From positions 1 to 32,691 of the forward strand of contig JAFRGO010000003.1 of the NCBI GenBank assembly GCA_017433765.1: 32,691 nt of DNA, read 5' to 3'. Numbering within the stretch: the stretch's first letter is position 1; every line of letters begins with the position of its first letter. The position numbers and the translations under genes were made by a program. Origin of the DNA: Candidatus Saccharimonadota bacterium. GTDB lineage: Bacteria; Patescibacteriota; Saccharimonadia; Saccharimonadales; Saccharimonadaceae. The notes under the pieces are model-generated. The model saw only the letters and a list, made by a program, of their open reading frames with translations, had not been told where the DNA came from and ran no database searches. This document shows, in pieces, positions 30,219-32,691 of the stretch.

Positions 30219-31686
30219 ACTCCCCTCTCTTCGTCTTTTTCTTCTCTGTTGCTTCCCTGTTGCCCTCTATTTTTCCTTCTATCCTCGTATCTTCCTCGCC
30301 TCGACCGAGACCATGGATCTCGAGCTTTCTCTACCTCTAATTCTTCTTCTTCTCTTCGCTCTCCTCTCTCTTCCCTCCGCCCTCCGGATGGCCGCTAGCT
30401 TTATTAAGTCCTTCCTCGCCGCCCCCAGCCTCCGCTCCTTCGCTCCGCTCGCCCTCCTTCTCTTTCCTCTCTATACCGTCCTTTCGCTCCTCTGGACAGC
30501 CAATCTTCCCCGTGCCATTCTCACCGCTGGGATTTTTGGCTGTATCCTTATCTCCGTCCTCTCAATGCTTGACTTATATAGAAATCATGATTTATTAAAA
30601 CATAAAACCGCCATTTTGAAAGTCTATCTCTGGGGAACTGTCGCCGTCTGTCTTTTCTGTTGGCTCCAATGCGCCCTCGACCTCCTCGCTCTCCCGCGCG
30701 AAATTACTCTTCTCTGCCCAGGTTGCGTCTCCGCCACCTTTGGCTTTCCCCATCCCTCCGGCTTCGCCATCGAGCCCCAATTCATGGGCAACCTCCTCCT
30801 CCTTCCTAGCCTCCTCCTTATTTACTTCCTCCTCCACCCCGACCAACCCCCCTTCGCCGCAAAAAAGTCCAACTATCTCATTCTTGTCGCCCTCTCCTCC
30901 ATTACGCTTTTTACTCTCTTCCTCACCTTCTCTCGCGGCGCCATCTACTCCTTCCTCCTCGCCCTTGCCCTATTCCTCATCTGGGAGTTCGTCCGTCAGC
31001 TCTGCGCCAAAGCCCCAAAAACCAAATCCAGTAGCTTCCTCGCTCCCCTCCTCGTCACTCTCTTCGCCTTTCTCTTTTCTCTCGGCGCCCAAGGCCTGAT
31101 GTCTGCCCTCTCCCCCTACGATACTACTTTCGTCTCCGGCGTCTCCAAATCCCTCTCCCAGCTCACCCTCGGCAAGCTCGACCTCTCCTCAACCGCCAGC
31201 TCCGCCGAAAACCCCGCCGAAATCTCCCCAGACACCTCGGAAACCCCCAAACAGCCCCTCTTCTCCGGCTACGTCGAAGAATCCACCAACACCCGCGTCC
31301 TCCTCTCTTCTCTCGCCCTCGGCGCCTGGACTTCTTCGCCCTCCGCCTTTCTCTTCGGTTTCGGCCTCGGCTCTTCCGGTGTCACCATCCACCGTTTCTA
31401 CCCCGATATCGTTGATTCCAAAGAAATCATCCAAAACGAATTCTTCACCCTCGCCCTCGAACTCGGTCTCGTCGGTCTCCTCCTACTTCTTCTCGCCCTC
31501 ACCTATCTCGTCCGGCTTATCTTCTCCTCAAACACCGCCCCTCTCTTTGCCTCGCTCGCGGTCGCCTTTGTCGCTTCCCTAATGTTCTTCTCCGGCCTCC
31601 CCAACGCCCTCCATATCTACCTCCTCCCTCCTCTCTCCTATCTCCTATCAAAAAATCCCCCCAAGCCAGCCCAGAAACAATCCTAG
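30199..31686 (+). CDS. O-antigen ligase/polymerase-like membrane protein
   Basis: A 495-residue protein with about ten to twelve membrane helices. The Wzy_C-type signature region is visible: HPSGFAIEPQFMGNLLLLPSLL, then TLFLTFSRGAIYSFLLALALFLIWEF (the conserved Ser-Arg-Gly after a helix). A large extracytoplasmic loop of about 110 residues follows (residues about 300-410), with LFGFGLGSSGVTIHRFYP, where the family has its second conserved segment. Such proteins either polymerise lipid-linked repeat units or ligate glycans to an acceptor. Which applies here is not clear. It starts 20 nt inside the GT4 gene and ends 8 bp before the convergent GtrA gene. Confidence 0.85.
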   Translation: MRKNLSKLPSLRLFLLCCFPVALYFSFYPRIFLASTETMDLELSLPLILLLLFALLSLPSALRMAASFIKSFLAAPSLRSFAPLALLLFPLYTVLSLLWTANLPRAILTAGIFGCILISVLSMLDLYRNHDLLKHKTAILKVYLWGTVAVCLFCWLQCALDLLALPREITLLCPGCVSATFGFPHPSGFAIEPQFMGNLLLLPSLLLIYFLLHPDQPPFAAKKSNYLILVALSSITLFTLFLTFSRGAIYSFLLALALFLIWEFVRQLCAKAPKTKSSSFLAPLLVTLFAFLFSLGAQGLMSALSPYDTTFVSGVSKSLSQLTLGKLDLSSTASSAENPAEISPDTSETPKQPLFSGYVEESTNTRVLLSSLALGAWTSSPSAFLFGFGLGSSGVTIHRFYPDIVDSKEIIQNEFFTLALELGLVGLLLLLLALTYLVRLIFSSNTAPLFASLAVAFVASLMFFSGLPNALHIYLLPPLSYLLSKNPPKPAQKQS

Positions 31687-31694
31687 AGCCCTCC

Positions 31695-32159
31695 CTATTC
31701 CTCGCCCTTCTCCTCTTCCGCCTCTTTTTTCTTCCCCGTAAACACCACCTTGTCGTACACAAAATATGTTACCACCATACTCGCCAGCGCCGTAAACCCA
31801 AACACCCCCGTACTCTCAACGAAATCGTAATCAAACGGGAGTTTTAGTGCTTGTGAAATCCCAAACGCCAGTTCATACACCGGCGTAATCATTCCAAATA
31901 CCCACACAAAAAACTCCTTAATCGTAAAAGTCTTCGCGATATTATAGATAATAAACTTCGCCGCCTCTACCTTTCCGCCCTCCTTCCAAACTAGCCTACT
32001 ATTGATAAAATACGCAATCACCGTCCCAATCACCCCTCCAATCAATGTCGCCAGCCAAATCAAATCGTTCCCCAATATCCGCACCGCCACCGTAAAAATT
32101 AGATATTCGATTAGTGTCGTCCCCACCCCCAGTCCAAAAAATTTCGCAAACTTTTTCAT
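31695..32159 (-). CDS. GtrA-like membrane protein (putative lipid-sugar flippase)
   Basis: A 154-residue protein with four membrane helices. The start KKFAKFFGLGVGTTLIEYLIF and GGVIGTVIAYFINSRLVWKEGG match the GtrA/DPMS family, where NyxxNrxwvF is the family mark (here YFINSRLVW). GtrA proteins are thought to flip polyprenyl-phosphate sugars. The last 13 residues are Lys/Glu-rich. ATG 32159 is 6 nt after an extended -10, hence leaderless. It may work with the DPM1-like and DUF2142 proteins encoded at 18267-20538. Confidence 0.85.
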   Translation of the reverse strand: MKKFAKFFGLGVGTTLIEYLIFTVAVRILGNDLIWLATLIGGVIGTVIAYFINSRLVWKEGGKVEAAKFIIYNIAKTFTIKEFFVWVFGMITPVYELAFGISQALKLPFDYDFVESTGVFGFTALASMVVTYFVYDKVVFTGKKKEAEEEKGEE

Positions 32160-32165
32160 TCTCCC

Positions 32166-32174
32166 ATTATACCA
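32166..32174 (-). promoter_or_regulatory. Promoter of the gtrA-like gene
   Basis: TGGTATAAT on the minus strand, 6 nt before the ATG at 32159. GGGAGA lies directly between the -10 and the ATG, so transcript and ribosome signals cannot both be used. Confidence 0.7.
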
Positions 32175-32196
32175 TACACCTTTCCACTCGTTTTCG

Positions 32197-32205
32197 TGCT
32201 ATAAT
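32197..32205 (+). promoter_or_regulatory. Promoter of the right-edge secreted protein gene
   Basis: TGCTATAAT, 6 nt before ATG 32212, so a leaderless start. It lies 23 bp from the minus-strand promoter of the gtrA-like gene, so here the divergent promoters do not overlap. Confidence 0.7.
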
Positions 32206-32211
32206 AACTTT

Positions 32212-32691
32212 ATGAAGTTTTTTGCGCGTCGCTCCCTCCTCCTTCTTCCCCTCTTGGCGCTCTCTTTTTCTCTCCTCCCCTCTCCCGCCTCCGCCCTCGA
32301 GGCTCTCTCCGAGGCGAAGTCTTCCGCCATCTCCCAACATTGCTCCACCACTCGCCAAACTCTCCAGACCATCCAAAAGTCCGACGCCTACACCCGTTCC
32401 CACCTCGGCCGTTCTTACGAAACCCTCATCTCCGACTACCTCACCCCGCTCAATCTCGCCCTCGTCCGCCTCAACCGCCCCGACTCCACCCTCTCGAAGC
32501 TCCAGGTCAACTTCGTTTCCGCCCGCGCCAAATTCAACGAAGATTACATCACCTACAGCAAATCCCTCGAGGAGCTCATCGCCATCGACTGCGCCTCTGT
32601 CCCCGAGATTTTCTACGCCAAGCTCGAGTCCGTCCGCTCCCTGCGCCAGACCGTCGCCAGCGACGTCGCCTCTCTAAACAAAATCATCTCC
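32212..32691 (+). CDS. Secreted helical protein (partial, runs off right edge)
   Basis: The first 160 residues of an exported protein. There is a signal peptide at residues 1-28 (MKFFARR, then LLLLPLLALSFSLL, with probable cleavage after ASA). The mature part is Leu/Ser/Lys-rich and helical throughout (for example YLTPLNLALVRLN and SKLQVNFVSARAKFNEDY), with Cys at HCS and DCAS. A coiled-coil or four-helix-bundle surface protein is likely, but no family is recognised. The frame is open to the end of the window. Start ATG 32212 is fixed by the signal peptide and by the -10 box 6 nt upstream. Confidence 0.7.
   Translation, partial: MKFFARRSLLLLPLLALSFSLLPSPASALEALSEAKSSAISQHCSTTRQTLQTIQKSDAYTRSHLGRSYETLISDYLTPLNLALVRLNRPDSTLSKLQVNFVSARAKFNEDYITYSKSLEELIAIDCASVPEIFYAKLESVRSLRQTVASDVASLNKIIS

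Noticed and set aside
1-32691. Search by eye for tRNA, rRNA, CRISPR arrays and insertion sequences
   Set aside because: All gaps between genes are shorter than 300 bp, and none shows a cloverleaf-like sequence, regularly spaced repeats with spacers, or a transposase frame.

Overview
The window looks like a piece of a small, fast-evolving genome of the Candidate Phyla Radiation (Patescibacteria), most likely a Saccharibacteria (TM7) relative. This is inferred from gene content and style: tightly overlapping genes, a LexA-type DNA-binding domain without its protease half, phage-tail-type lysozyme and ChW-repeat secreted proteins, and many single-pass secreted proteins without clear families. 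TGA, TAA and TAG all act as stops, so this is genetic code 11, which argues against Gracilibacteria and Absconditabacteria (code 25). No database search was possible.

Layout. (1) 1-4273, plus strand: the end of one unknown gene, a membrane-anchored lysozyme, and three genes for exported or membrane proteins of unknown function, including a Ser/Tyr/Asn-rich secreted protein. (2) 4363-10425: the replication-origin neighbourhood. recF, dnaN and dnaA run leftward, and rpmH, rnpA, yidC and khpB/jag run rightward. The dnaA-dnaN gap holds an AT-rich stretch followed by DnaA-box-like iterons and an 11-bp-phased array. A second cluster of TTTTCCACA boxes lies upstream of dnaA. (3) 10485-14395: an LCP-family cell-wall ligase diverging from a LexA-like regulator, then a two-gene unit for a membrane protein and a ChW-repeat secreted hydrolase-like protein. 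(4) 14360-15191: a compositionally foreign cassette carrying an NYN-domain ribonuclease-like gene, now interrupted by one in-frame TAA. It has its own promoter and terminator and is bounded by a perfect 43-bp direct repeat of the end of the upstream gene. (5) 15215-32159: a surface-glycan locus. It holds several glycosyltransferases, a DUF2142 membrane protein, rmlACBD (dTDP-L-rhamnose), a Wzm/Wzt ABC exporter, a polyprenyl-phosphate glycosylphosphotransferase, a GT4 enzyme, an O-antigen ligase/polymerase-like protein and a GtrA-like protein. A further secreted protein runs off the right edge.

How it fits together. RmlA-D would make dTDP-L-rhamnose. The glycosylphosphotransferase would start a glycan on a polyprenyl carrier, and the GT2/GT4/WsaF-like enzymes would extend it. 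Wzm/Wzt and/or the polymerase/ligase would export or finish it, and the LCP protein could attach it to peptidoglycan. The GT2 DPM1-like enzyme, the DUF2142 protein and GtrA resemble a polyprenyl-phosphate-sugar decoration system.

Regulation. Eleven start regions carry an exact TGNTATAAT extended -10 box. In most of them the start codon lies only 4-9 nt after the -10, so transcripts would be leaderless, while operon-internal genes usually carry Shine-Dalgarno sequences. Two divergent gene pairs are driven from an identical symmetric TATAATTATA core. The plus strand is C-rich over G across the whole window, including beneath minus-strand genes. There is therefore no visible GC-skew switch at the dnaA region.
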